Shown here piece after piece: positions 31,977 to 41,321 of a DNA stretch of 64,000 nt. Made by a program: the position numbers and the translations under genes. This stretch comes from Opitutia bacterium (GTDB lineage Bacteria; Verrucomicrobiota; Verrucomicrobiae; Opitutales; Opitutaceae), in the NCBI GenBank assembly GCA_947442255.1, contig CANEVO010000006.1, positions 1 to 64,000 of the forward strand, given 5' to 3'. The notes under the pieces are model-generated. The model was not told the origin of the DNA, did not search any database, and saw only the letters and a list, made by a program, of their open reading frames with translations. Numbering within the stretch: the first letter of the stretch is position 1; each line of letters starts with the position of its first letter.

Positions 31977-33833
31977 TCACGGGCCGGTCACACTGTCCGT
32001 AATGGTCACCGCGTTGAAATCCAACACCCGCTTCAGTTTCCCATGGGTCATCGTGAGCATGCCGCTGCCGACCTCGGCGTTCAGGTAGGGGCCGGAAAAC
32101 AGTTTCCACTCCTTCGCGTGGTCAATGGCGCGACCGTTAACCCGCGGGGCGGCGCCATACGTGCACTCAAGTTTTTTCCCACGCAGCGTGGTAAACGCGA
32201 CGCGGGGCGTCGGCGTGAGGTCGATCATGAGCGGCAGCGCCCGGATCGCCGCCTTGAAGTCGTCCCAACTCTTGAACTCCCGCGCCGCGGCGGCCTGAAG
32301 GATCGTGCCGTTCTTGGGATGAGGCGAACGCAGCCGTTTGCCGCCACCCTCCAACGGCCGCCACTCGTAGGCCGCGAGCGGCCGGTAGGCGATGTAAGTT
32401 TGTCCTCCCTGCGCAAAGATCCAGCCCGAGCCGTCCTCCTCCAAGTGCGCGAGATCTTTCGAGAAAAACCCATTCACCTGTTCGAAGTTCGTCCCCGCCG
32501 GAATGTCGCTGAGCGAGATCAGGGCGTCGTCCTGCTGGAAGATCTGCTCGTAAGGCGAGCCGCCGAGCAGTTTGTACTCACTGATGTACGTGGGCTTGTT
32601 TTGAAACGTCACCATCGCCGGCATCGAATCCGGCATCTCGGTGAAATACATCATCAGCTCATAAGGCCCGTAGTAGGGCTGGTTGGAGAAGATCGTGTTG
32701 TGCACGCCGCGCGGATCCGGCACGGCCCAGGTGAGATCCCACGAGTGCTGCTGGATCGGCTGGAGCAGCCCGCCCTGGTCGGAGCCGAGGGCGTAGTCCT
32801 TCGTGATGTACGCGGTCTTGTAGACCGGCGCATTGCGCACGTCGCTGTAGCGCCAGCGATGGCGGGTGCGTTTGCGTTCGAAGTGCGTGTAGGCCTCGGG
32901 CCGGTCGGTGCCAATGCGGTAGATCACCTCGGGGAGCTCGTAGTTGGCCGCGACCGCCGCGAAGTAGATACCCCAGCTGCCGTAGCTCGACGGGGCCGGG
33001 CAGTTGCCGAACATCAGCCAGCCGAAAAACGACGCGAGAGCGTTCCATTTCTCCCGCACCGAGGTGTCGTCGGTGCGCGCGTGCGAGCCGATGTAGGTGC
33101 CGTTGAGCGTCTCCACGGCATAGTCGGCCATGACGTAATCGAGCATCATGTGCCCGCGCTGGCGCATCGCGGGATCCTCCGCCCAGGCCGCGAGAAAGAG
33201 CATCGGGATCGAATACTCGCCGAGGTAGTGCGTGCAGTCGTATTCGCCCTGCCCGATGGTGGTGGTGAGCTTCATCCAGTGGACGAGGTAGGCGCGCGCC
33301 TCGGTCGAGATTTCCGCGGAACTCTTGCCGTTGAACCAGCGGTCGCCGGACTCCCCGGGCCACAACTGGGCCATCAGGTACATCGATGTGTAGTACATCG
33401 CCCAATGATTCTCCGTGTCCCCGCGCAAGGGCAGGTACGTCCGCCACGCCTCACGCACCGCCGCCTTCGCCTCGGGCGTGAGCTGATCGCGGCCGAGATA
33501 CGAGATGCAGGCGATGGGAAACATCCAGAACATGTCGGCCGCCGGCGTCTTTATCAGCTCGATCAGACGCGCGGAGCAGATGTCGGCGTCCTCGCGGAGC
33601 CGCAGCTTGCAGGCAATTTCGGCGAGCCCGAAGGTGGCGGGGTCCTCCCGCCTGGCCGCACTCGCCCGCCACGTGACGACCTCGTTGGCGCGGGCCAGGT
33701 AGCCGGCCCGGCGGTCGGCCGGATTCGCCACGATGGTGGGCACGGGCGCAGGACCGGTGAATGACGGCTGCGCGTGAGCGGCGACCGCGGCGAGAAAAAG
33801 AACAGCGGGAAAAAGACCGTGGGAAAATTTCAT
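31977..33833 (-). CDS. large exported protein of unknown function, toroid-like
   Basis: A 618-residue protein with a signal peptide (MKFSHGLFPAVLFLAAVAAH, cleavage after AHA). The mature part begins with a helical region whose segments repeat in the manner of an alpha/alpha toroid (GDTENHWAMYYTSMYLMAQL, EYDCTHYLGEYSIPMLFLAA, NALASFFGWLMFGN). From about 380 a beta-rich part follows (ISLSDIPAGTNFEQVNGFFS, TYIAYRPLAAYEWRPLEGG). This order resembles polysaccharide lyases of the heparinase/alginate-lyase shape, and the Asn-His-Trp and Tyr residues fit such active sites, but the family assignment is an inference. The ATG at 33833 is chosen for the signal peptide. It is 17 bases downstream of the Asp-box gene and two bases from the M28 gene, forming an operon of three exported proteins. 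Confidence 0.65.
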   Translation of the reverse strand: MKFSHGLFPAVLFLAAVAAHAQPSFTGPAPVPTIVANPADRRAGYLARANEVVTWRASAARREDPATFGLAEIACKLRLREDADICSARLIELIKTPAADMFWMFPIACISYLGRDQLTPEAKAAVREAWRTYLPLRGDTENHWAMYYTSMYLMAQLWPGESGDRWFNGKSSAEISTEARAYLVHWMKLTTTIGQGEYDCTHYLGEYSIPMLFLAAWAEDPAMRQRGHMMLDYVMADYAVETLNGTYIGSHARTDDTSVREKWNALASFFGWLMFGNCPAPSSYGSWGIYFAAVAANYELPEVIYRIGTDRPEAYTHFERKRTRHRWRYSDVRNAPVYKTAYITKDYALGSDQGGLLQPIQQHSWDLTWAVPDPRGVHNTIFSNQPYYGPYELMMYFTEMPDSMPAMVTFQNKPTYISEYKLLGGSPYEQIFQQDDALISLSDIPAGTNFEQVNGFFSKDLAHLEEDGSGWIFAQGGQTYIAYRPLAAYEWRPLEGGGKRLRSPHPKNGTILQAAAAREFKSWDDFKAAIRALPLMIDLTPTPRVAFTTLRGKKLECTYGAAPRVNGRAIDHAKEWKLFSGPYLNAEVGSGMLTMTHGKLKRVLDFNAVTITDSVTGP

Positions 33834-33850
33834 GACGGGGAGCGCCGCGT

Positions 33851-34870
33851 TTACCGGCGGGGAACGAACATGATGTTGAACACCGTTGCCTGCTCGAAAC
33901 ACAGCGGGCGCCAGGTGCGGCCGAAATCGTCGGACACGAAGACCGGTTTCAGGAAGGGCGCGGCGTAGAGCCGGCCGGGAATGTCCGGATCCGTGCTCAC
34001 GCTCCACACCTCGCGGTTCGGCAGCCCGGCGCTGCGATCGGTCCAGGTGCGGCCGCCGTCCTCGGACACCAGCACACCCAAACTCCAGCCGCAGAGCACG
34101 AGGCGGCGCGGGTCGCTGGCGTCGAAGTCGCCGTTGTGCAGCGTGTGCTTCGTCGGCACGCCCTCCAGCCGCCGCCACGCCAAGCCGTTGTTGTCCGACC
34201 ACAGCGCGCCGTTGGTCGAAGTCACGGCGAAGTAAACCCGCGGGTCGTGGGGCGACTGCCGCAGGTCATAGGTCACGTCGTCGGTGCCCTGCACCAGTCG
34301 CCAGGTGCGCGCGCCATCCTCCGTGAGGAAAATACCCTTTTCCGTGCCGGCGAAAACGCGCCCGGCCTTCGCGCGGTCCACCGTGATCGTATGCGTGTAA
34401 GCACGGCGAATGCCGGTGTTCATCCGCTGCCACGTGCGGCCATGGTCGCGGGAAACGCCGACGCCGTCGGGCAGGCCGGCGTAAAGATGGTCGGGTTCAT
34501 GCGGATCGACGGCGAGGCCCTTGGCCTCGGTCATCTGCCAGTCGGTGAGAATGCGCCACGTCTTGCCGAGGTCGGGCGTCCGCATGACGCCGTCGAGCGC
34601 GCTGACGAGCAGCGCGTTCGGGTCGCGGAGATCGGCGATCACCTTGAACATCCGGATGTGCGCGGGCCCGACATGCTCGACCGTCACCCGATCCGTCGAA
34701 CGATAGATGCCGCTCAGGACCGCGGCGCCCCGGCCCATCACCGGCGCCTGCCCGCCGAGATTCACGCAAAAATAGAGGTCGTGCTTGAACTCCGCGGCGC
34801 GCACCCCCGCGGCGCCACCGAACGCCGCGACGACGAGCGTCAGGAAAACATGTCGAATCGTGATGCTCAT
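33851..34870 (-). CDS. exported Asp-box (BNR) beta-propeller protein
   Basis: A 339-residue secreted protein with a signal peptide (about 1-25, GGAAGVRAA) and at least five Asp-box repeats of the SxDxGxTW type: RTPDLGKTWRIL, SRDHGRTWQRM, TEDGARTWRLV, SEDGGRTWTDR and SDDFGRTWRPL. Such sialidase/photosynthesis-system-assembly-like propellers bind sugars or proteins. The catalytic Arg triad and Tyr/Glu pair of true sialidases are not apparent, so it is unlikely to be a sialidase. It heads the minus-strand trio and is divergent from the exported RidA gene, with only 48 bases between the two starts. Confidence 0.82.
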   Translation of the reverse strand: MSITIRHVFLTLVVAAFGGAAGVRAAEFKHDLYFCVNLGGQAPVMGRGAAVLSGIYRSTDRVTVEHVGPAHIRMFKVIADLRDPNALLVSALDGVMRTPDLGKTWRILTDWQMTEAKGLAVDPHEPDHLYAGLPDGVGVSRDHGRTWQRMNTGIRRAYTHTITVDRAKAGRVFAGTEKGIFLTEDGARTWRLVQGTDDVTYDLRQSPHDPRVYFAVTSTNGALWSDNNGLAWRRLEGVPTKHTLHNGDFDASDPRRLVLCGWSLGVLVSEDGGRTWTDRSAGLPNREVWSVSTDPDIPGRLYAAPFLKPVFVSDDFGRTWRPLCFEQATVFNIMFVPRR

Positions 34871-34918
34871 AAAATAAGTCGGCTCGCCTCCAACGTGCGG
34901 CCGTGCAGAGTTCTTGTC

Positions 34919-35455
34919 ATGAACATTCCTTCCGGCCTCCGTCCGTTCGGCCTAGCCCTCGCCCTGCTGCTCGCCGCGGGTAGCCGGTCCATTGCGGCCA
35001 CGCCTGAGGAGAAGCTCGCCGAACTCAAGCTCTCCCTGCCCACGCCGAATGCCCCGATCGCGAACTACGTGCCGGCCGTCCGGACCGGTTCCTTGATTTT
35101 TCTCGCCGGCCACGTGCCGCGCGATGCCGCGGGCAAGGTCGTGGCCGGCAAAGTTGGCCGCAACGTCACCGAGAAGGACGCGGCCCTCGCCGCCCGCCAG
35201 ACCGCGCTCACCCTGCTGGCCTCGCTGAAACGCGAGATCGGCGAGCTCGCGAAAGTGAAACGCATCGTCCGCGTCGGCGGCTTCGTCAATTGCACGGAGG
35301 AGTTTCAGGGCCAGCCCGCGGTACTCAACGGCTGCTCGGACCTGCTGGTGGCGGTCTTCGGCGACCGGGGCCGCCATGCGCGCACGGCCATCGGCGCGCA
35401 CGCCCTGCCGCTCGGGGCCGTGGTGGAAATCGAGATGATCGTCGAAGTCGAATGA
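34919..35455 (+). CDS. exported RidA/YjgF family protein
   Basis: A 178-residue protein: signal peptide (MNIPSGLRPFGLALALLLAA, cleavage near SIAA) followed by a RidA/YER057c domain of about 150 residues. RidA proteins hydrolyse reactive 2-aminoacrylate or other imines in trimeric form. Domain features are APIANYVPAVRTGSLIFLAG (N-terminal sheet), ALTLLASLKREIGELAKVKR (helix) and ALPLGAVVEIEMIVEVE (final strand). The catalytic Arg of E. coli RidA (R105) would be in the segment RTAIGAHALP, and an Arg is present. Most RidA proteins are cytosolic; this one appears secreted, with an N-terminus like the TEE-KLAEL family of exported relatives. It is divergent from the Asp-box gene. Confidence 0.85.
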   Translation: MNIPSGLRPFGLALALLLAAGSRSIAATPEEKLAELKLSLPTPNAPIANYVPAVRTGSLIFLAGHVPRDAAGKVVAGKVGRNVTEKDAALAARQTALTLLASLKREIGELAKVKRIVRVGGFVNCTEEFQGQPAVLNGCSDLLVAVFGDRGRHARTAIGAHALPLGAVVEIEMIVEVE

Positions 35456-35461
35456 CGGGAC

Positions 35462-35478
35462 GGCGGGCGCGGCCCGCC
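35462..35478. terminator. GC-rich hairpin after RidA gene, weak terminator candidate
   Basis: GGCGGGC-GCG-GCCCGCC folds into a seven-pair stem with a three-base loop, seven bases after the stop codon at 35455. There is no T run, so termination would be inefficient or factor-dependent. Confidence 0.3.
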
Positions 35479-35710
35479 CGGATCGGGGCCATCGCGCCCG
35501 AAGCCCGCCGCCGCCAGACCGGCCGACCGCCCCGCGGCGAAACGAACAAACCGGGGCGGCGACGACGAGGCGCTGCGCTCGTGAACGGTCCCAGGATGGA
35601 GCCCAGGCGGCGGATGGCCAAACCGGCGGCGCCGTCCACCCGGCCACCGCCAAAAAACCTCGAATCGTCGCTTGAAGTCGCGCGTCTTTCCCAGACACGC
35701 TCCTCCTCGT

Positions 35711-37231
35711 ATGAACCCTACCCCACAGGGCGCTTCCGGCCTGAATCGGACCGCCTGGCTCATCTGCATCATCGCCGCGATCGGCTTCGCGTTCGACATC
35801 TACGAACTGCTGATGCTGCCGCTCATCATCAAGCCGGCCGTTGCCGCGCTCAGCGCGCCGATCGTAGAGGGGTTGGTCGCGGGCGGGATGACGCGGCCCG
35901 AGGCGGCGGGACTCTGGTCGCCCGGCGGCGCCGAATACGTGCGCTGGGCGCGCACCCTGTTCTTCGTGCCCGCACTGGCCGGCGGCCTCTTCGGCCTCCT
36001 CGGCGGATACCTGACGGATTTGTTCGGCCGGCGGCGCGTGCTGACGTTCAGCATCCTCCTCTACGCGTTTGCGGCCTGCGCGGCGGGGTTTGCGACGACG
36101 TTGCCGCAACTGCTCTTCTTCCGCTGCCTCGTCTTCATCGGGGTGTGCGTCGAATTTGTGGCGGCGGTCGCGTGGCTCGCGGAGATTTTCACCCATCCGC
36201 CCCAGCGCGAAAAAGTGCTCGGCTACACGCAGGCGTTTTCTTCGCTCGGCGGCCTGCTCGTCGCCGCCGCCAACATCCTTGCGGCCAAGTGGGCGCTCGC
36301 CTTGCCGGCCATCCAGGGCGGACACGAGGCCTGGCGCTACACGCTCATCTCGGGTGTGATTCCCGCCCTGCCGCTCCTCCTCATCCGGCCGTTCCTCCCC
36401 GAATCGCCGGAGTGGCAGAAAAAACGCGACGCCGGCACGCTCAAACGGCCGAGCATCGCCGCGCTCTTCGCGCCGGAGCTGCGCAAGACTACAATCCTCA
36501 CGACACTCATCTTCGCCGCGAGCTACGGCATCGCCTTCGGCGCGATCCAGCAGCTCCCGCAAATCATCGGAGCGCAGCGGATCGGCACCCCACTCGAAGC
36601 CGGCCACGTCGCCGTGCTCGCGGTCGCCAAGGCGAAAGGTGGCGAGGCGATGGCCGCCGCCAAGGCCGCCAACAAGCCCCAGCCTGTCGCGCAAAAGGAA
36701 ATGCGCCAGGCCGCCGGCAACGCCAGCGATCAAGTCGTGGCGGGAGTCACGTTGTGGCAGGAAATCGGCGGACTGCTCGGCCGCTTCCTGCTTGCGGTGC
36801 TCGCGGTCGTCATCGTGAGTCGCCGGACGCTGTTCCGGGTGTTCCAGATTCCGTCGCTCCTCTTCGTACCGCTGCTGTTCTGGTGGATTTCCGGCCAGCT
36901 CGGCGATGCCGACAGCCTCGGCCTGATCAAGGCCGGTATCTTCGTCGCGGGAGTGTTTACGGTCGCGCAGTTCAGCTTCTGGGGAAATTACATCCCGCTG
37001 GTCTTCCCGGTTCACCTGCGTGGCACCGGCGAGAGTTTCGCCGCCAACATCGGGGGCCGCGTGCTCGGCACCGCCGCCGCCTGGCTCACGCTCACGCTCT
37101 CCGCCTCCGACAAACCCGACCCGGCCCGCATGGCGATCGTGGGGGCCTGCGTCGCGTGTGCCTACGCGCTCGTCGGCGCGGTGCTCACGCAATTCCTCCC
37201 CGAGCCGAAGCCGGAAGCGCTGAAGGACTAG
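35711..37231 (+). CDS. MFS transporter, sugar-phosphate/metabolite type
   Basis: A 506-residue major facilitator with 12 predicted membrane segments. The motif-A-like loop GYLTDLFGRRRVLTF is after TM2 (positions about 105-120), and the PESPEWQKKR sequence in the central loop is the sugar-porter type (PESPRW in relatives). A long hydrophilic insert rich in Ala, Lys and Gln (about 305-345, AVAKAKGGEAMAAAKAANK) interrupts TM7-TM8, which is unusual. The ATG at 35711 begins at MNPTPQGASGLNRT. It may continue transcription from RidA across 255 bases. Its end is six bases from that of the convergent ABC permease. The substrate is unknown. Confidence 0.88.
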   Translation: MNPTPQGASGLNRTAWLICIIAAIGFAFDIYELLMLPLIIKPAVAALSAPIVEGLVAGGMTRPEAAGLWSPGGAEYVRWARTLFFVPALAGGLFGLLGGYLTDLFGRRRVLTFSILLYAFAACAAGFATTLPQLLFFRCLVFIGVCVEFVAAVAWLAEIFTHPPQREKVLGYTQAFSSLGGLLVAAANILAAKWALALPAIQGGHEAWRYTLISGVIPALPLLLIRPFLPESPEWQKKRDAGTLKRPSIAALFAPELRKTTILTTLIFAASYGIAFGAIQQLPQIIGAQRIGTPLEAGHVAVLAVAKAKGGEAMAAAKAANKPQPVAQKEMRQAAGNASDQVVAGVTLWQEIGGLLGRFLLAVLAVVIVSRRTLFRVFQIPSLLFVPLLFWWISGQLGDADSLGLIKAGIFVAGVFTVAQFSFWGNYIPLVFPVHLRGTGESFAANIGGRVLGTAAAWLTLTLSASDKPDPARMAIVGACVACAYALVGAVLTQFLPEPKPEALKD

Positions 37232-37237
37232 CCGACG

Positions 37238-40200
37238 TTACGTCGCGGCCAGGGCCACACCCGGGCGCAACTCGCGCAGCGACCAGCGGAAGATCGCCCA
37301 GCCGCACGCGAGGTTGAGCACCCCGATGCCCGCAAGCATCGCCGTCACGAGGGCGACCGTCGGCGCCGGCGGCAGCGTCGTCACACCCGGCCACACCGCG
37401 ATCACTGAAGCCGCCGCGCCGATGGCGAGGCCCCACGCGATCAGCCGGCCGAATTCCGAAAACACCATCCGCGCCAGCACGCGGCCCGGAATGCCGATGG
37501 CCGCCATCACCGCAAACTCGCCCCGGCGCTCGCGCAGGTTGCGGGCCACCACGATCGCGAGCCCGAGGCTGCCGAGGATCACCCCGAGCGAGCCCAGCAC
37601 GTTGAAGATGGCGATGTAGGTGTTTTCGATCTGGTGGAACGCCGCGAGCACGTCGCGCGTCAGCTCGACGCGGCCGCCCGCATCCGCCGCCGCCGCCGCC
37701 AGCCGGTCGCGCAGCGTCCTTACGCCCGCGGGATCTTTCGCCTCGGCGAGAAAGAGCGAATAGCCGGGATTCGACGGAAATCTTTCGAGAAACCGCGCCT
37801 CATCCACGATCAGGTGTCCCTGGAAAATCGAGTCCCGCAGCACCCCGGCGATCCTCACATCGAACGCGCGGCCGACTTCATCGACGTAGGGCAGCACGTC
37901 GCCGACCTTGCGCTTGAGCGCCCACATCAGCGTCGTCTCGTCGACGAGCGCCGGAATCGCCCCGCCGGTGGCGCCGCGCAACACCGACCAGTCCGCCCCG
38001 CCTCGCCCGGTCAGCTTCGCGGCGTCGACCGCGAGCAGCCGCGGCTGCAGCGTCGAGTTGAGATTGAAGCAGTTCGCATTGTCGCCCGCGCCCACGCGCA
38101 GCGGCACGATGTCGCCGAGGTCGGCGGCGGTGCGCTCGAAGATTTCGAAGCCGCCCGACTTGCCGTCGCGTGCGGGGTTCTGCGGCGCCGTCGTCTCGAT
38201 CCAAAGCCCGAAACCGCCCGTGCCGCTGCCGCGCTCGAGCCAGTCGGCGCCGATATGTTTCCGAAACGATGCCACCGACAGCACCATGAACACCGCCGTC
38301 GCAATGAGACCGACCACCGTGAGGTTGCGCGTGCGCCGCGCTCGGAGATTCCGCCCGCCGAGGTAGGCCGCATCAAACGTCGCGCCGGCGCCACCTCCCG
38401 CCAGCCACGAGCGGCACAACGCGAGGCCTGCCCCCAGCAGCAAAAATCCCGCCAGATAAAACGCCCCCTGGGCCGGGAGGCCGCGCCCCGAAACCGCCAT
38501 CGCCCCCACCCCGGCGGCCGCCGCGACACCGGCGACGACAAGGGAGTTTCTCCGAATTCCCGCCGCCGGCCCCGTTTCCTCAACGCCCGCCGCGAGCCGA
38601 ATCGAGAGCGTGCGACGTGTCTGCCGGCGAATCGCCAGCCACACCGCGAAGAGCGAGCACCCCAAAAAACCGGTCACGCCGCCCGCGACGCTTGCCGGGT
38701 GCGCCGCAAACACAAACGTCCCCGCCCCACCCTGCCCCGCCCAAATCGTCTCGAGAAACCGCAGAATCCCCCGCGTGTAGAGCGCCGCCAGCGGCAGCCC
38801 AAGCGCGCAGCCCGCGAGCAGGATCACCGCCGCCTCCGCCAGCCGCCAGCGCAACAGCGTGCGCGCCTCGATCCCGACCGCGCCGAGCACCGCATCCTCG
38901 CGATTGCGCTGGAGCAGGCCCAGTTGAAACAACATGGCGACCAGCCCCAGCGCCGCGACGATCAGGAAAAAACTCATCCCGATGAACAGCCCGCCGAAAT
39001 CCACCGTCGACTTCGCCGCGACCTGTGCACCCGCCCGCAGGTCGCGCAGCAGCAGTTGATTCATCTCCGGCCGCAGCGCGCCGAGCAGCGTCGCCGTGAG
39101 TTCCGCCTCGCGCGCGCGCCCGGCCGCGATGCGCAGCGCCGTGACGCTGCCCCAGCGCGTCGACCAAATTTCGCGGCCGGCCGCAGCGGACAGAAATGCC
39201 TTCGGCGCGCCGCGAAAATCGTCCCAGTAACGCTCGTCCTTGTCGCGCACCCGCGCGAGGTCGAGCGGCAGCCCGGGGTCCCAGTCGCTCTGGTTCTTCG
39301 CATCGCTGATGCCCGGAAAATTCGGCATCCACGCGCTGTCGGCCGCGAGTCCCTCCAGCGGCACCACCATGCGCACGCGGAATGCCGTGCTCTGTTCCAC
39401 CAGCCGGTCGCCCGCGCCGATCTGAAAATACGTCACGCGCACCTCATCGCCCGCCGCCGCCTGCAAATCCTCCGCGAGCCAGCGGTTGATCACGATTTCG
39501 CGGGCGCCCAGGTCCGCCGGCAGAAATGGCGCCGCCTCGCGCGTCGTCGCCGTCGCAATCGAATAGGGAGTCGAACGGTCGCGCACGCGGAGTTCGTTGA
39601 CGAGGTAGGACACGACCGGCTGCGCCGCCGGCACCGCCCGGGTGACTGCCGCGGCCAGCTCCGGATCGACAAAGATTCGATCCGAGGTGACTTCGAACGT
39701 CGCGGCCTTCTCCCGCCAGTGGAGCGCCAGCCCGAAGTCCGCGAGCCGCACCGAACTTGCCAGCGCGCTCTTGAGATCAGTGCCCGGACCCGGCGCCGCG
39801 ATGAGCAGCAGGTTCGCCCGCGCCTTCCGGTCGAGGCTGGCCTGCAGCAACTCGATCGGCAGAAACACGGACGGCGGCGCGACCTGGGTGGCCTCCAGAT
39901 TGAAGCGACCGAACGACGCGTCGCCCACGATGCGCGCGACCGTGCAGCGCAGGCTCTGCAACTTGCTCTCGGCCCCGGCCACCGGCGCGTTGCCGGCGAG
40001 AATTCCGGGCTTGTGCAGGCGGACGACCAGCGTGTCGCCGACCGCGATGTTCAGCCGGCGCGCGAGGGTGTCGTTCACCGCGATCTCCGAGGCGGCGGCC
40101 CGGAGCGCGACGGTGGCCGGGGCGGGCGCGAATCCCCAAAACGCGTCCGTGACGCCGACGAGTTGAACCTGGTTCGCCACCGCCTGGGTGCCGCCATGCG

Positions 40201-40483
40201 TGGCCGTGCCGCGGGCGAGCACGACGGGCGCCGCGCGCACATTGGCCGCCGTCGCGAATTCCTCCGCCAGTGCCTGCCGGAAAAAACGATCGCCGGCCGC
40301 CAGTACATGCGTGGCCCGCCCGATTCGATTCGCGCCGATCCGCCGCAGCGATTCCGCCACCGAGTCCCCGGCGAACAGCGCCCCGAGCAGCACCGTCGCC
40401 CCGAGCACCGCGCCCGCCAGCACGCCGAGGTAGGCGAAGCGATGGTGGAGCACGCTCCGGAAAATGTAACGGGCGACAGTCAT
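37238..40483 (-). CDS. ABC transporter permease, large FtsX-domain protein
   Basis: A 1081-residue inner-membrane protein with an N-terminal membrane segment (FAYLGVLAGAVLGATVLLGA, about 18-38), a long periplasmic region, FtsX-type four-TM blocks in the middle (about 490-600) and at the C-terminus (about 960-1080), and further membrane segments near 690-750. Two FtsX-like halves in one chain are seen in large lipoprotein/peptide-release or MacB-type exporters (YbbP/LolCE-like). Such transporters use periplasmic mechanotransmission rather than classical substrate translocation. The ATPase partner is the next upstream gene, with a 165-base repeat-containing gap. It is the last gene of the long minus-strand run. 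The exported ligand is not known, but the context (glycosyltransferase, chorismate-lyase-like and CoA-ligase-like genes) suggests a made product. Confidence 0.87.
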   Translation of the reverse strand: MTVARYIFRSVLHHRFAYLGVLAGAVLGATVLLGALFAGDSVAESLRRIGANRIGRATHVLAAGDRFFRQALAEEFATAANVRAAPVVLARGTATHGGTQAVANQVQLVGVTDAFWGFAPAPATVALRAAASEIAVNDTLARRLNIAVGDTLVVRLHKPGILAGNAPVAGAESKLQSLRCTVARIVGDASFGRFNLEATQVAPPSVFLPIELLQASLDRKARANLLLIAAPGPGTDLKSALASSVRLADFGLALHWREKAATFEVTSDRIFVDPELAAAVTRAVPAAQPVVSYLVNELRVRDRSTPYSIATATTREAAPFLPADLGAREIVINRWLAEDLQAAAGDEVRVTYFQIGAGDRLVEQSTAFRVRMVVPLEGLAADSAWMPNFPGISDAKNQSDWDPGLPLDLARVRDKDERYWDDFRGAPKAFLSAAAGREIWSTRWGSVTALRIAAGRAREAELTATLLGALRPEMNQLLLRDLRAGAQVAAKSTVDFGGLFIGMSFFLIVAALGLVAMLFQLGLLQRNREDAVLGAVGIEARTLLRWRLAEAAVILLAGCALGLPLAALYTRGILRFLETIWAGQGGAGTFVFAAHPASVAGGVTGFLGCSLFAVWLAIRRQTRRTLSIRLAAGVEETGPAAGIRRNSLVVAGVAAAAGVGAMAVSGRGLPAQGAFYLAGFLLLGAGLALCRSWLAGGGAGATFDAAYLGGRNLRARRTRNLTVVGLIATAVFMVLSVASFRKHIGADWLERGSGTGGFGLWIETTAPQNPARDGKSGGFEIFERTAADLGDIVPLRVGAGDNANCFNLNSTLQPRLLAVDAAKLTGRGGADWSVLRGATGGAIPALVDETTLMWALKRKVGDVLPYVDEVGRAFDVRIAGVLRDSIFQGHLIVDEARFLERFPSNPGYSLFLAEAKDPAGVRTLRDRLAAAAADAGGRVELTRDVLAAFHQIENTYIAIFNVLGSLGVILGSLGLAIVVARNLRERRGEFAVMAAIGIPGRVLARMVFSEFGRLIAWGLAIGAAASVIAVWPGVTTLPPAPTVALVTAMLAGIGVLNLACGWAIFRWSLRELRPGVALAAT

Positions 40484-40607
40484 CGGCGATGATCGGAGTT
40501 TGCCCCAGAGGATACAGCGCCCGGACCCAGAGGCAGCAGGAGGCCGCGGGGTTCACGAACACAGAGATTCCAAGTCGGGACCGATTGAAAATGCATGGTC
40601 TGGCTCT

Positions 40608-40643
40608 GTGCCCTCTGGGTCGGAGCTCCGTGTTCCCTGTGGC
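40608..40643. repeat. interspersed CCTCTGGGTC repeat, copy 1
   Basis: GTGCCCTCTGGGTCGGAGCT and the following 16 bases match, with several mismatches, the reverse complement of 49300-49335. Both copies lie in the two widest gaps of the long minus-strand operon. Confidence 0.55.
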
Positions 40644-40648
40644 GAAAA

Positions 40649-41320
40649 TCAGGTCACCAACCGCCCGCCCTCGAGGCGGTAGGTCTTGTTCATCCTTTGC
40701 GCCAGGCCGGGATTGTGGGTCACCACGACCAGCGCGACTTTCGCGAGCGCGTTGGTTTGCAGGAGCAACTCCGCGATCCTCTCGCCGGTCGCCGGGTCGA
40801 GCGAGCCGGTCGGTTCGTCGGCGAGGATGATTTTCGGCTGGTTGATCAGCGCCCGTGCGATCGCGACGCGCAACTGCTCGCCGCCGGAGAGCTGCCACGG
40901 GAGGTGCGTCATCCGTTCCTGCAGGCCGACTTGCTCGAGGAGCGACCCGGCGCGCGCGCGGACGCTCGCGGCGTCCTCGGTCCAGCCGCCCGCGAGCCGC
41001 GGCACGAGCACGTTCTCCAAAATCGTGCACTGCGGCAGCAGGTAATGGAGCTGGAAGATGAAACCGATCGTCCGGTTGCGGAAGCGGGCGGCGGCCGGCG
41101 CGGCGAGCCCGCCGAGCGGCGTGCCGCCGATCGTGATCGTGCCGCTCGTGGGCTGGTCGAGGGCACCGAGGAGATTGAGCAGCGTGGTCTTGCCGCTGCC
41201 GGACGGGCCGACGATGGCCACGGCCTCGGCGGCGCCGACCGTGAGATCGAGTTCGCGCAGCACGGCCACCGGGCCGGCGGGGCTCTCGTAGGTTTTGGTG
41301 AGGCGCGAAACTTCGATCAT
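40649..41320 (-). CDS. ABC transporter ATP-binding protein (LolD/MacB type)
   Basis: A 223-residue ATPase that powers the FtsX-type permease downstream. Walker A is GPSGSGKT (38-45), the signature is LSGGE (144-148), Walker B is IILADE (164-169) with the D-loop TGSLD, and the switch His is in VVTHNPGLA. The size and the LDQPTSGTITIGG spacing are those of the LolD/MacB/FtsE class. It begins one base after the stop of the CoA-ligase-like gene (TAAG-ATG), so translation is coupled, which ties the exporter to the biosynthetic genes upstream. Confidence 0.95.
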   Translation of the reverse strand: MIEVSRLTKTYESPAGPVAVLRELDLTVGAAEAVAIVGPSGSGKTTLLNLLGALDQPTSGTITIGGTPLGGLAAPAAARFRNRTIGFIFQLHYLLPQCTILENVLVPRLAGGWTEDAASVRARAGSLLEQVGLQERMTHLPWQLSGGEQLRVAIARALINQPKIILADEPTGSLDPATGERIAELLLQTNALAKVALVVVTHNPGLAQRMNKTYRLEGGRLVT

Positions 41321-41321
41321 C

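Noticed and set aside
37634..40492. A plus-strand frame of about 950 codons across the ABC permease
   Set aside because: Arg/Gln-rich, low-complexity translation with no motifs; the minus strand has clear FtsX segments and a matching ATPase.
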